A program made the position numbers and the translations under genes. From contig LNKV01000005.1 of NCBI GenBank assembly GCA_001465935.1, positions 1,352,690 through 1,416,689 of the forward strand: 64,000 nucleotides of DNA, written 5' to 3'. Every line of letters starts with the position of its first letter. Position 1 is the first letter of the stretch. Positions 23,750-34,481 of the stretch are shown piece by piece. Below the pieces are notes generated by a model, which was not told where the DNA came from, did not search any database, and saw only the letters and a list, made by a program, of their open reading frames with translations. Origin of the DNA: Clarireedia homoeocarpa. Taxonomy: Eukaryota; Ascomycota; Leotiomycetes; Helotiales; Rutstroemiaceae.

Positions 23750-24870
23750 CTATTCTTCCGAAGCGGCAGCACCAGTAATAATCTCGACCAACTCTCCCGT
23801 AATGACGGCTTGACGAGTTCTGTTGAAGAGAATTTGGTACTTGTTGATCATGTCACCGGCGTTCTTGGAAGCATTCTAGAGCGATGTAAGTATTTTCTTC
23901 ATCTGATGTGGGGGTGATGAGGGGTATTCTTACGTCCATGGCATTACGACGAGCGGATTGTTCACAAGCGTGGCCTTCAGCAAGAGCCCAGAAAAGGGAG
24001 TTTGCAAGAGCGTATTCACGGAGATTGACAAGGGCCTCGTCATCAATCTCGAAAGCAGAGAAGTTGGCTAGATCCTTGCGTCAGTATTTTTCCTGTCAAC
24101 TATTCATGATGTCACTTACGGGAGTTGGCAATAGCCTCTTCGGAGAAAGCCTCGATTGGGGTAGCCTCGTAACTTTGAGCGTTGATGAACTTGTTGTAGA
24201 CGATCTGAATCGAAGAATAATCGGTTGGCAAAAGAACGATTTGATCCGCAATAGCTTGGGCATCAGCGAATGTGGGTACGTCCTTTCCTACACCAGCGAA
24301 GCTCAACACGATGTTCCTTCCACTCGAACGACTGAGTTGGGCCTTGCACTTCTCTCCTAGCACAACAACATCGGCGTTTGGTGTATCGGCGAGCATTTTG
24401 CGAACACGCTTGCTCAAACCAGAATGAATACCACCGCAAAGACCCTTGTCGGAACTGGCGACCACAATCAAAGTCTTCTTGTCTTCACCCTCCAAGGCCT
24501 TGGTCTCGGCGTGCTCGAAGACGGTGTTGGAGGTTTGTCCGTACTGTCGGGACTCGGTCATAGCTCTTTGTGCGCGGGTAAGCTTGGTGGAAGCAACGAT
24601 CTTCATGGTATTTGTAATTTTCTCGATGTTGCGAATGGACTTCAGTCTGTCCTCGATTTCACGGAGGGTTGCGAAAGTAGCAGCATTTGGGACAACGGGC
24701 CTGCACATCCATGGAGATCAGCTTCTGGTATCCTGCCATATATTCTCTATCATTTTCCAGCTTCTGGGCTTGTCCCTCGTTTTCCGTAATTCCTGCTGGA
24801 GAAAGTCTTCTTACCTAACGGCGGCCGCAACGCCTGCTCGCAGCGCCGGTCTAGCAGCTCTCGAAAGCAT
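23750..24870 (-). CDS. ATP3: Mitochondrial F1 ATP synthase gamma subunit
   Basis: Minus-strand exons 24870-24815, 24700-24120, 24067-23934 and 23875-23750 give 298 aa (introns 114, 52 and 58 bp). The N-terminus (MLSRAARPALRAGVAAAVRP) is an Arg/Ala-rich mitochondrial presequence. The mature part opens with the gamma-subunit signature ATLREIEDRLKSIRNIEKIT and MKIVASTKL. It continues through SSDKGLCGGIHS and ends with the C-terminal helix ASKNAGDMINKYQILFNRTRQAVITGELVEI, the conserved gamma C-terminal motif. The subunit is the rotating central stalk coupling proton flow through Fo to ATP synthesis in F1 on the matrix side of the inner membrane. Length is normal for fungi. Confidence 0.96.
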
Positions 24871-25736
24871 TCTGGAGGCAGGAGGGAACAATCTTCAACC
24901 GATTCAATATCGAGGCTCAATTGACCACGATCGGGTGAGGAATCAATTGATTATTGGTGTTCGTAGTCGGATTCCGGCTAGAATTCGTCGTTCAACGGGA
25001 AAAGCTTCCTGAGGCTAAGGTTAAGCGGAATGGTTAATGTCACGTGCTGATGATGCCCACGTTTGGCGCATCTTTCAAATTGGCGGGAGTTTCCAACCGA
25101 ACAAAGATTTGGTACAATACCTATGTTCAGCAAAAACGCCAATTTTGACCAGATGCCACTACAACAAGCCATGAAGTCCTGGCGACAATCTCCAGCTTAG
25201 AATACGCATTCACGCAGTATGAAGTCTTGCTTATCATACCGAATTACTGAAGGAATGGGGTCGTTGGACAAGGCCAGGCAGGAATAGCCCGCATCACATA
25301 CGGGTTGGTTCTATAGTGGAGGATGTCCACTCTCTTACCAACCGTACTTACACCGTCGCAGTTCCCCATGATTCGTATTCCTTGCGGCATATGCACGGCT
25401 GTGACGGGACGGCGATTGTCTCAATTTCCGAGTTTAATCTGAGGTTTCCTTTGTATTGTGCAGCTTGGCGCTGAAGTTGCGCTCCGTTGCGCTCCGTTGC
25501 AGGTGTGATGTAGAGCTCTTATTCGTCGCAGGTGACATATTTGATATTCGATGTTGACACAGTAGCACAGCTTCTGGCCCTTGCGGAATTCCACTGTCAC
25601 TTGCCGGCATATATATCGAGCTCCTATCGGTATCTTACTAGATGTTACTCAGCACCAATGCAAAATCTGGGAATAAAGCCATTGTGAGAATTGTGGACGC
25701 TCCGGCGGATAGGAACCAGTTGCTGCCACGGTTATC

Positions 25737-25816
25737 CTGATCCTGTCAGCTTCCTGAGTAGCCTAATAAGAATCTGAAGGTCCACTACCATATAGTGCGC
25801 TCACTGACAGGATCAG
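25737..25816. repeat. 13-bp inverted repeat (CTGATCCTGTCAG)
   Basis: The arms 25737-25749 and 25804-25816 are perfect reverse complements. The match continues outward with ACGGTT/AACCGT after a small bulge in the left arm. The enclosed spacer is 54 bp. Confidence 0.65.
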
Positions 25817-25879
25817 AACCGTTGACGGAAAGGTCTATCAAGGTAGTGTTAGTACTAGACAGCAGTCCATGTAAGCTCT

Positions 25880-25957
25880 TATCCCCTTGACTGCCATACG
25901 CGACTTCCCCACCTTATTTTTGGTGAGAGCGCGAGTAATTGGCAGTCAAGGGGATAA
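25880..25957. repeat. 18-bp inverted repeat (foldback)
   Basis: The arms 25880-25897 (TTATCCCCTTGACTGCCA) and 25940-25957 are perfect reverse complements around a 42-bp spacer that is itself partly self-complementary (CCCCACC...GGTGAG; CGCG ends). The shape suggests a small foldback element or a strong hairpin. Confidence 0.7.
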
Positions 25958-26052
25958 CAATAGCACGATTCTCATACCAAACCCATCTGCTCCGTAGAGT
26001 ACGTACATCGAATGCACATAGCACCGGGGAATTCATTCCAAGATTTCAAAGA

Positions 26053-26124
26053 CAAAGACGCACTCAAAGACGCACTCAAAGACGCACTCAAAGATGCACT
26101 CAAAGACGCACTCAAAGACGCACT
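26053..26124 (+). repeat. 12-bp tandem repeat x6 (CAAAGACGCACT)
   Basis: Six head-to-tail copies; the fourth has one substitution (GATGCACT). It lies about 525 bp before the TOP1 ATG. Confidence 0.85.
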
Positions 26125-26649
26125 CTCCGTATGCGTTCTACTTCGACCGATGCTTCTTTCTCCTTCCCTTCCTTCTGGCCCTCTCTTTTCAGCCAATAGC
26201 AAGTGCAGCCAAGAACTTCGGAGCTCGGAGAATGCTGACTCTTGGTGCATGGACCAATCCAATAATATTTTTCTTAACATTTCCGAGCACGTGACTTGTT
26301 CTCGACGGCCGGGCTGGGCACTTGTAGTCAACCTTCGACTCTGAGAGCCGCCTCTGCTTGCTCTTTTAAATGTTCACGAAATGCCTCGTTCTCCGAGCCG
26401 TATTTAAGAAGATACCTTCTCACTTTGGCACAACACAAACCTCAGCTCGTGCGACAATCCTACGCGCTCAGCGGTATCTCTTTCTCCTCATTAATTGATT
26501 TTAATCCAACTCCATCGCGCTCTTGATGCGCTTCACGCTTCACGCTTAAAAGGAAACGCAACGTTTATTAACTTTCGATCAGTTCTTACTCTCGTTTCGC
26601 CGAACATTTTTCTTCAAAATACTATCAATATCCCACTTTCTCTTGCAGG

Positions 26650-29600
26650 ATGTCTTCTTCCGATGACGATATGCCTTTGGCAAGAACGAATGGCCATGGT
26701 AAGTCACAAACCGCTCCCTTCTACCTCCCTTACAGCCTAAATGCCCTTCTCTGCCCGACTGAAGCAACTCGATCAATCACCAGGTTTTGAGATTGAATCC
26801 CTTGTATGATTTACTGACTCTTCTTTCAGTTTCGCAAGATCGCATTCCCAACAACGTCGACAAAGCCATGGACAAGGCCAACGCGAAGGCGAAATTAGAA
26901 CCCCCGGGAATATCAATTCGCAACGGCCCTGTCTTGGATGATGCTATGGATGTTGATGAACCCTCTACGAATGGTGCCTCGAAGCGCAAATCAAGGACAA
27001 GCACCGGAAAAGCAGTGAATTATAATGTTGATGGAAGCGAGGCTGAAAGCGAGGACGATGCTGTGCCATTGGTATGTGGATGAAACATTCTTTAGCTGCA
27101 CACTCATTGGATGTCCATAATATAGACTGTGGTACTTCAACAACGTACTGACCTGGATGCCAGGCGAAACGCCAAAGAACAATCAAGAAGACTGCCGTCG
27201 ATTCCGATTCCGATGACGATGCGCCTTTGGCTGGAAAGCGCAATGGAAGACTTCCCCCTAAAGCATCTGATATCATTGACGCTTCATCATCGGACGACGA
27301 ACCTCTTACCGCAAAACTCTCCAAGCAGAAATCTGCTATTGAGAAGAATGCCGAAAAGGAAGCCAAGGCCCTCCGAGCGAAGACTGCTGCTCCGAAGAAG
27401 AGCGTCAAAAAGGAAGATTCGGACAGTGACGGGGATAGCTTGCTAAAGCGAAGAAAGACCAACGGAACGGCTGCGGCGAAGTCGTCTGCAAAGAAATCCA
27501 ACGGTGTGAAGAAGGAAGAATCCGACTCCGACGTGCCGCTTGCGAGAAAGCCGAGCGCAAAGAAAGCAAATGGCAAAGTCAAGGTGGAGTCAGCATCGGA
27601 TTCCAAAAAGGTTAAAGCCAAGAAGGAAGAGAGCGAAGAAGCAGAAGAAGTCTACCGATGGTGGGATGCTCCTAAGAAGGAAGATGACAGCATCAAGTGG
27701 GAAACATTACAGCACAACGGTGTCGTCTTTCCACCAGAGTACGAGCCTCTTCCGAAAAACGTCAAGCTGAAGTATGATGGTATCCCACTCACTCTATCTA
27801 TTGAAGCGGAGGAGATTGCTGGCTTCTTTGGTGCAATGTTAAATTCCACTCATAACGTGGAGAACCCAACTTTCCAGAAGAACTTCTTCCAAGATTTCAC
27901 TGAGGAAGTTAAAAAGACAGGAGGCGCCAAGGACAAGGATGGAAACAAGGTCGCCATTAAAGAGTTCAGCAAGCTCGACTTCAAGCCAATCTTCGAATAC
28001 TACGACGCCAAAAGTCAGGAGCGAAAGAATCGATCGCAAGCTGAAAAGAAGGCGGAAAAGGCTCAAAGGGATGAGGCGGAAGCTCCATACAAGACTTGTA
28101 TTTGGGATGGACGCAAAGAAGATGTTGGTAATTTCCGTGTTGAGCCCCCGGGATTATTCCGTGGTCGTGGTGAGCATCCAAAGACTGGCAAAGTCAAGCG
28201 TAGAGTTACTCCTGAGCAGATTACGATCAATATCGGAAAGGAAGCTACAGTTCCAGCACCTCCAGAAGGCCACAAATGGAAAGCCGTCCAACATGACAAC
28301 AAGGCTACTTGGCTTGCTATGTGGCAAGAGAACATCAACGGCGCATACAAGTATGTTATGCTTGCTGCGAAGAGTAGTATCAAGGGCCAGAGCGATTACA
28401 AGAAGTTCGAAAAAGCACGCGAGCTAAAAAAGCACATCGACAAGATTCGAAAGGATTACACCCAAGATCTTCGCGCCGAACTCATGGCCGACCGACAGCG
28501 AGCTACAGCCGTCTATCTCATTGACAGGTTCGCATTGCGTGCTGGAAACGAAAAGGATACTGAGAACGAGGCTGAAACTGTTGGATGTTGCTCACTGAAA
28601 TACGAACACGTTACTCTGAAACCCCCGAACACGGTTATCTTCGACTTCTTAGGAAAGGACAGTATTCGATTCTACGATGAAGTTACTGTCGATCCCCAGG
28701 TCTTCAAGAATTTGAAAATTTTCAAGAAGGCACCGAAGAAGAATGGTGATGATATCTTTGATCGTCTCAATGTAAGTTCAACATCACAATCTCATTGCAG
28801 CATTTGCTAACAGTGGTAGACCACTCAACTGAACAAGCATCTAACAAATTACATGCCTGGTTTGAGTGCGAAGGTTTTCCGTACATACAACGCTTCATGG
28901 ACTATGTCCAATCTTTTGAAGGATCTCAAGGACAGCGACATATCTATGCAGGAGAAAATCAAGCTGTACAACGACTGCAACCGCAAAGTCGCCATTCTTT
29001 GCAATCACAAACGTACCGTTGGTGCCAGTCATGAGGCTGCAATTGAGAAGATGGACGATGCTGTAAGTATTCTTTTTTACCAGATCCTCACTAAAAAGTC
29101 TACTTACACAGAAAACAGGTCAAAGGCCTTAAATACCAGAAATGGAGACTCAAGCAAATGATCCTTGACATTGATCCAAAGCAAAAGAAGAAGAAGGGCG
29201 CTGATTGGTTTGCCTTGGATGAAGAGCTTGATGAAGCCTGGATCCAGGAACATCAAGCATTTCTTGTTGCTCAGGAGCGAACCAAGATTGAGAAGAAATT
29301 CCAGAAGGAAAACGAGAAGCTTGTTTCAGAAGGCAAAAAGGAGATGAAGGCCAAAGAACTCAACGAAAGACTTAAGGCTGCCGACGATCTTGAGAAGAAG
29401 TTCAAGAAAGAGAATAAGTCCAAGAAGGTCGAAGCCGAAGGCAAGGGACCTACCGTTGAAAGATTTGAGAACAGCATCACGAAGATCGACGAGAGAATTG
29501 CGAACATGCTTTTGAAGCGTGAAGACCGAGAGGGCAACAAGGAGGTTGCGCTCGGTACTAGTAAGATAGTAAGTTACTTCCTCGGTATTCTCGATTCATT

Positions 29601-29755
29601 ACTGACCCTGCCAGAACTACATCGACCCACGTCTCACTGTTGTCTTCTCCAAGAAGTTCAATGTGCCAATTGAAAAGTTCTTCTCCAAGACTCTTCGAGA
29701 GAAGTTCACATGGGCTATCGATTCTATTAGGGACGAAGACGATTGGGAGTTCTAG
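26650..29755 (+). CDS. TOP1: DNA topoisomerase I (type IB)
   Basis: Six exons (26650-26698, 26830-27071, 27164-28771, 28820-29062, 29119-29568, 29615-29755) give 910 aa; introns are 131, 92, 48, 56 and 46 bp. Residues 1 to about 250 form a highly charged Ser/Asp/Lys-rich nuclear N-terminus with several acidic casein-kinase-like patches (SDSDDD, SSSDDE). The core starts at WWDAPKKEDDSIKWETLQHNGVVFPPEY and contains GNFRVEPPGLFRGRGEHPKTGK and the LIDRFALRAGNEKD motif, whose Arg is catalytic in the family. A coiled linker rich in Lys/Glu follows. The active-site segment SKI-NYIDPR is split exactly by the last intron, putting catalytic Tyr866 in the final 47-codon exon. The enzyme relaxes supercoils through a 3'-phosphotyrosine intermediate. 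Length fits filamentous-fungal Top1. Confidence 0.97.
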
Positions 29756-30515
29756 AAAACGACTGGGATTCCAGCCCAAATGCTCGCATTCATAATATCA
29801 GTACTTTATTTTTGCATCTTCTCAGACCGGTCGGTTATTCATTACAGCATTTACACTTGAGCCGCGGGATTCTGGCATGCAAGATATGTCGGCTGGTGGG
29901 CAGTGGAAATCTTAGGAACTGAAAAGGATAGGATCTCCCAGAACCTGGTAAAGGAATTGACCTTTTCACTATTGGTTGCTGCTGCTTATCTGGCGTTCAA
30001 TGGCTTTCTCTACCCCCCTTCCCCCCTTTACTTTGCATAGCAGACATGACAAAAACTAGCGAGCTAAAAGCCATTTTTATGATTGTACATAATTGCAAGC
30101 ATTAGAAAGATTCACACAAATAAGAAACGAAGAAATAAACTACACTTTTTGATGATACATTAGTTCGCCGGATAATGGTTCTCTAGATTATGAAGTTCGT
30201 TTGAGTAGTGTAGTAGATGAAGTTTGCGCTCATTCTTGTTAGGAACTCCGCCCACACCAATTAAGTCAAGAAAGTGGTAGATTATACTCACAACCGGCAC
30301 AGTCCGGGGTTTCTTTAAAGCCTGCTCAATGAAATTGCCTGCTTCCCAGCATCAGCTCAGCTACGAAGGCGTACACACGTGACTGTAGATGAATTAAGCT
30401 CAAAGATCATACAGGGGTAGCTTCGAAGCTTAGATGCAGATATCTATCAATCGAGAATCACCTTATTATCTTCTTCGCATTACCCACAATTGTCCACAAA
30501 ACTTTCACATCTTCA
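29756..30515. other. Intergenic between TOP1 and COQ6
   Basis: TOP1 3' flank and COQ6 promoter. AT-rich with no recognisable feature. Confidence 0.5.
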
Positions 30516-32098
30516 ATGAAGAGCTTCCGAATTCAATCACCTAGCCTCAATCCCTACATATGTAAGGCTTGCACGCGTCGGATTCGCACCTTTGCGACTA
30601 CTGCGTCAACTTCGCCGGATGTTTATGATGTGGTATGTGTGGGTGGTGGGCCCGCGGGGTTGAGTCTGGCTGCTGCGCTGAGTATGTTTTCTTTGAGATT
30701 TTGTTTGTCTTCGTCTGAATGTATATAATCTATTATGGCCGAAAATAATACTCACAAAAATTCTCTATAGGATCTAATCCCACAACATCCTCTTTGCGCA
30801 TTGCTTTAATAGAATCACAACCCCTCGCTGCATCTCGCAATTGGTCGCCCAAGCCCAACGAGTTCTCGAATCGATGCAGTAGTTTGACGCCGAAGAGTGT
30901 GCGGTTTCTTAAAGAGATAGGCGCTTGGAATGAGGTTGAGAGAGGCAGAGTCCAGGCGTATGGGGGCATGCAGGTTTGGGATGGGGTGAGCGGGGCGAGG
31001 ATTGAATTCGATGGATGGGAGGGAGCTAGGCGGAGAAGAAATGAAGCGGAAGCGCAAGCAGATGAGGAGCAGGGCGTGGTGGCGTATATGAATGAGAATA
31101 TCAACCTGGTGCGGGGTCTACTGAGGAGGATTGACAAGTTAGGCGGGGTTGATATTGTGCAGGGAAAAGTAGCGGATGTGGATTATGGCGCGGATATGGG
31201 CGAAAAAGGGGATTTCTCTGGCTGGCCGATTGTGAGAGTGGAGGGGAAGGAGAAAGGGTTAGCGGCGCGGTTATTGGTTGGTGCGGATGGGGGTATGAGT
31301 CCGGTGAGGAAATGGGCGGGAATCGAAAGTCATGGATGGGATTATGGTCGTGTGGGTGTGGTCGCGACGTTGGAATTAGATGCGATGGTAGAGGGCGAGG
31401 AAGGGAAGATCGCGTATCAGAGGTTTTTACCTACGGGTCCAGTCGCCTTGCTGCCTTTGCCTGGGAAATACGCTACCTTAGTTTGGAGCACCACGCCCGA
31501 GAATGCCGCAGTGTTAAAGAAGCTCAATGCGAAGGATTTTGTGGCAATGGTAAACGCGGCGTTCCGGTTAGGCATGCCGGATCTGAAATACATGCACACG
31601 CAGGAGTCTGGGCAAGAAGAAGAAGTGGAGTGGAGAATGAAGCACACGAAGATTGACGGGACAGTGCCAGCTACGATTGTCGGTATCCAAGAAGGCAGTA
31701 TAGCTTCTTTCCCACTCAAGATGAGACATGCGGATACATATATTGGGGAAAGAGTAGCATTGGTGGGGGATGCCGCACATACTATCCACCCATTAGCAGG
31801 GCAGGGCCTAAATCAAGGGCAAGGTGATGTAGAGAGTTTGATGAGGACGATCGAGTATTCTGTGGCTCATGGGATGGATATCGGGGTGCAGATGAGTTTG
31901 GAGAGGTACAATAGCGAAAGATATGCTGCGAATCATGTTTTGCTCGGAGTGGTGGATAAATTACATAGGTTATATGCGGCCGAGAGTGCACCAGTGGTCA
32001 TGGTGAGGTCGTTGGGTTTGAGAGCTGTGAATGCTATGGGGCCTTTAAAGAGATTCTTCATGGAACAGGCTTCAGGGACGGGTGCCAAGATACTGTAG
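30516..32098 (+). CDS. COQ6: Ubiquinone biosynthesis monooxygenase Coq6, mitochondrial
   Basis: The exons 30516-30681 and 30771-32098 give 497 aa (89-bp intron). The first about 35 residues are basic and Ser/Thr-rich, consistent with a mitochondrial presequence. The FAD-binding dinucleotide motif VVCVGGGPAGLSLAAAL follows, then ALIESQPL at the end of strand two. The Coq6/UbiH family markers NRCSSLTPKSVRFLKEIG, LLVGADGGMSPVRKWAGI and GDAAHTIHPLAGQGLNQGQGDV (second FAD motif) are all present. The enzyme is the flavin monooxygenase that hydroxylates the C5 position of the ring in coenzyme Q synthesis, on the matrix side of the inner membrane in the CoQ synthome. Length matches the family (about 480-500 aa). 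Confidence 0.96.
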
Positions 32099-32460
32099 AT
32101 GCATTATATGATACCAACCTAGACTCTATCAATCTTGTATTTCTGAAGCGTTAGGTCCTGTCAAACTCAATCTTTGTGCTCCCAGTTCTACCTGTTTGCT
32201 TACTTGTTCTGCATGCGAGACGCCTTGTACTGAAAAGGATTGAACCACAACGCCTTGCTATAATACATAGTTCCATGATTACACCCCCGCTATGCTTTTG
32301 TGCAAGGTTTCATTTCCCACTAATCCAATATTATATATCATTCAACCGGTCCCACTCCCGAATATTCTTGCCCCTCATCCCACAGCGCCCCTCAATTTTC
32401 CTATCTGCACTCATTTCTTCTACTTCAAATCTCTTTCACGCTTTCCCACATACACCAATA
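32099..32460. other. Intergenic between convergent COQ6 and the E2 gene
   Basis: 362 bp of shared 3' flank with no gene seen. Confidence 0.5.
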
Positions 32461-33097
32461 TCAAACCCCATCATCATGATAGTAAAAGTTGATATCCCTC
32501 GGTGACCTCCTATTTGTCGCCACAAACTCGCGATCTCCCTCTGGGCGCTCGTTCTTCGTGTTCCCCGTCAACATGCTCTGCAGCGACATGCATACGCTTT
32601 CGACGTTTTGCACAGGCGACCAACCCTGAGTACCAAGTAGGTCGAGACAGATTATGCCGTTGGAATAGATGTGCGGGTGCATGGGGATGGGTCGTGGGGG
32701 ACTGGATTGCTGGAGGAAGGTTACTTCGGGGGGTTCTGTGGTTGGGAGAGGGGTCAGTTGAGCTTTTAAAGAGAGGGAGGAAGCAAGTGAGTGAGCTTTG
32801 GATGGACATACCGATGGGATATTGGTTTGAGAATTTGAACTTCAACCGGTAGGTTTGATTTTGGTAGAGTGGATTTGCGTCAAGGACTTGGATGTCGATG
32901 AACCATTCTTTAAAATCTTCTGCGGAGACGAGTGTTATTCCTGGTGGGAGGTTTCCGTGGATCTGGGGAGATGTTAGTATCTATTCTAGTTGTACAAGTG
33001 AGACAGATGATGGAGAAAACAAGGTGAAAGAGCAACCAAGTAAGAAGTCATGTACCTTGGAGAGCTCTTTGCTCAGGCGCTTGGTTGCGATAGACAT
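32461..33097 (-). CDS. Ubiquitin-conjugating enzyme E2, UBE2W type
   Basis: Minus-strand exons 33097-33056, 32962-32812 and 32735-32461 give 155 aa (introns 93 and 76 bp). The reading is MSIATKRLSKEL, then LPPGITL, an E2 core with YRLKFKFSNQYPI and PPEVTFL, and HPHIYSNGIICLDLL with catalytic Cys94. The usual E2 HPN motif is HPH here, as in UBE2W. The C-terminus ends in INFYYHDDGV, matching the family's WWYHDD tail rather than a standard E2 helix. UBE2W-type enzymes attach ubiquitin to the alpha-amino group of disordered N-termini instead of lysines; S. pombe Ubc16 is the likely yeast relative. No single open frame covers the gene, so it is easily missed. It converges on COQ6. Confidence 0.92.
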
Positions 33098-34481
33098 CTT
33101 TTCTGGTATCCCGCGGATGCGCTGAAGACGTGTCGGCCGAATGTCGCAGTCTTGTTTCTTTTTATGACTTGATACGACAGTGGTATAGAGGTATAGAGGT
33201 ATAGAGGTATAGAAATGAGTCTTTGGAGGTAAGGTGGAATGGAATAGAAACTACAACGCATGCAATAGCAATAGCAATAGCAATGGCAATAGCGCTGGCA
33301 ATAGCAATAATATGTGGATAGGCGCAGGGTGAATCTTATCGATACCTAGACTTGGACGGTGGGGTAGATGACTGCAAATGCAGCAAACAACACCTTGGAA
33401 TTTGAGGGATGAGGGATAATTCTGCAGCTAACCGGACCGCCAGCTAGAAGACCCGTGTTCCGAGTCGGCTTCCACCTAGGCATTCATTGCTTCCCCGGTC
33501 ACTCAGATAACTTGGGGAATTTCACAGGACGGCGAATACGGACGGGTATGGGAAGGTTACGGGAATGTGACGAACTTGCAACTGTTCGACTGCAACTGTT
33601 CGACTGCAACTGTTCGACTGCAACTGTTCGACTAGCTATGTCAAGGCGCCCATTCGAGGAGGGGAAATTGTCGCCGAACAGGGACCCTTAAACCCCTACT
33701 GCCGCAACCGTCTCGACTGTATATCCACCAGTTCTCACGGTTTATGCTGACGTCAAGGGAAAGGGGGAACGGAACTCATGTTGCACAGCACCTTGTCCTC
33801 AGCTGTCTGTGGTCGTCCTCCCATTTACGCGAGGGTACGAGTATATTTCTAGGAAAAGGCAATCGGTTTGGAGAAATCTAATTGTGATGTTCCTCTGCTC
33901 TGCTCTGCTCCACTCACAACCATGAGTCTTGGGATGAAATCAGATCACAGCCACACTGGTCTTACCACTGCCCCGCCGAGCTTTTTCTTTGCTGCGGCTG
34001 AGGGACAGACAAGGTAAGAAAGGCACAGCTTACTCTCTCAGTCGCAATAGGGGAGGGAAAAGGTGGTGCAGGTTGTATTGACCGGGTTGAGATCAGTCTA
34101 AATCAATATTTAATTCCTTCGACCAGACCCGTGTCCGCTTCTCTATCCTTTTCAATATCGTGAATGTCCCATACCCATACCTAAACACATTCTTGAACCA
34201 CCAATTTGTTGACCAGCGACCTTTACTGTAAAACGGCTCAAATCGTCTTTCTTTGAGCTCTTGAACTTTATCTGCCAGCCTGTTCAGCCCCACTAAGGAT
34301 TATCCCGCAACAAACACATTCAAAGGAGACTCTTCAAAGTTCATAGTCGTCGAGTCGATTCAACCCGCTGCGCAGAAAGCAGGAACGAAATACAACCAGA
34401 GGAAAGTCTGGACGGAAAGATATCATCCGAGGGAAGAATTGAAAATTGAGTCCGAGATATATACCAGAAAGAGCAGGCACA
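33098..34481. other. 1.4 kb divergent interval between the E2 gene and the CaM kinase
   Basis: Contains three short tandem arrays: GTATAGAG x4 at 33183-33214, GCAATA-type hexamers at 33262-33309 and a 14-mer x4 at 33577-33632. CTCTG repeats lie near 33895-33910. A 66-codon frame at 34093-34293 (minus) has no recognisable motif. The right part is the kinase leader. Confidence 0.55.
33577..33632 (+). repeat. 14-bp tandem repeat x4 (TGCAACTGTTCGAC)
   Basis: Four perfect tandem copies. CAACTG is an E-box-like hexamer, so the array presents four evenly spaced potential sites, but no function is demonstrated. Confidence 0.85.

Larger units (their letters stand above)
24871..26649. other. 1.8 kb interval between divergent ATP3 and TOP1
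   Basis: No gene is seen. The middle (25737-25957) holds two inverted repeats, followed by a six-copy 12-bp tandem repeat at 26053-26124. Small duplicates GCGCTCCGTT lie near 25480-25500. The last 250 bp is the CT-rich TOP1 leader. The inverted repeats suggest a decayed small element. Confidence 0.55.

Noticed and set aside
25972..26344. Frames of 110-119 codons on both strands across the 12-bp array
   Set aside because: They are open because 12-bp repeats without stops are open in several frames, giving low-complexity KDAL-type or SLSA-type peptides.
34093..34293. A 66-codon minus frame (MGLNRLADKVQEL...) before the CaM kinase
   Set aside because: It reads like ordinary protein, but there is no motif, no splice partner was found, and it lies in the kinase promoter region.
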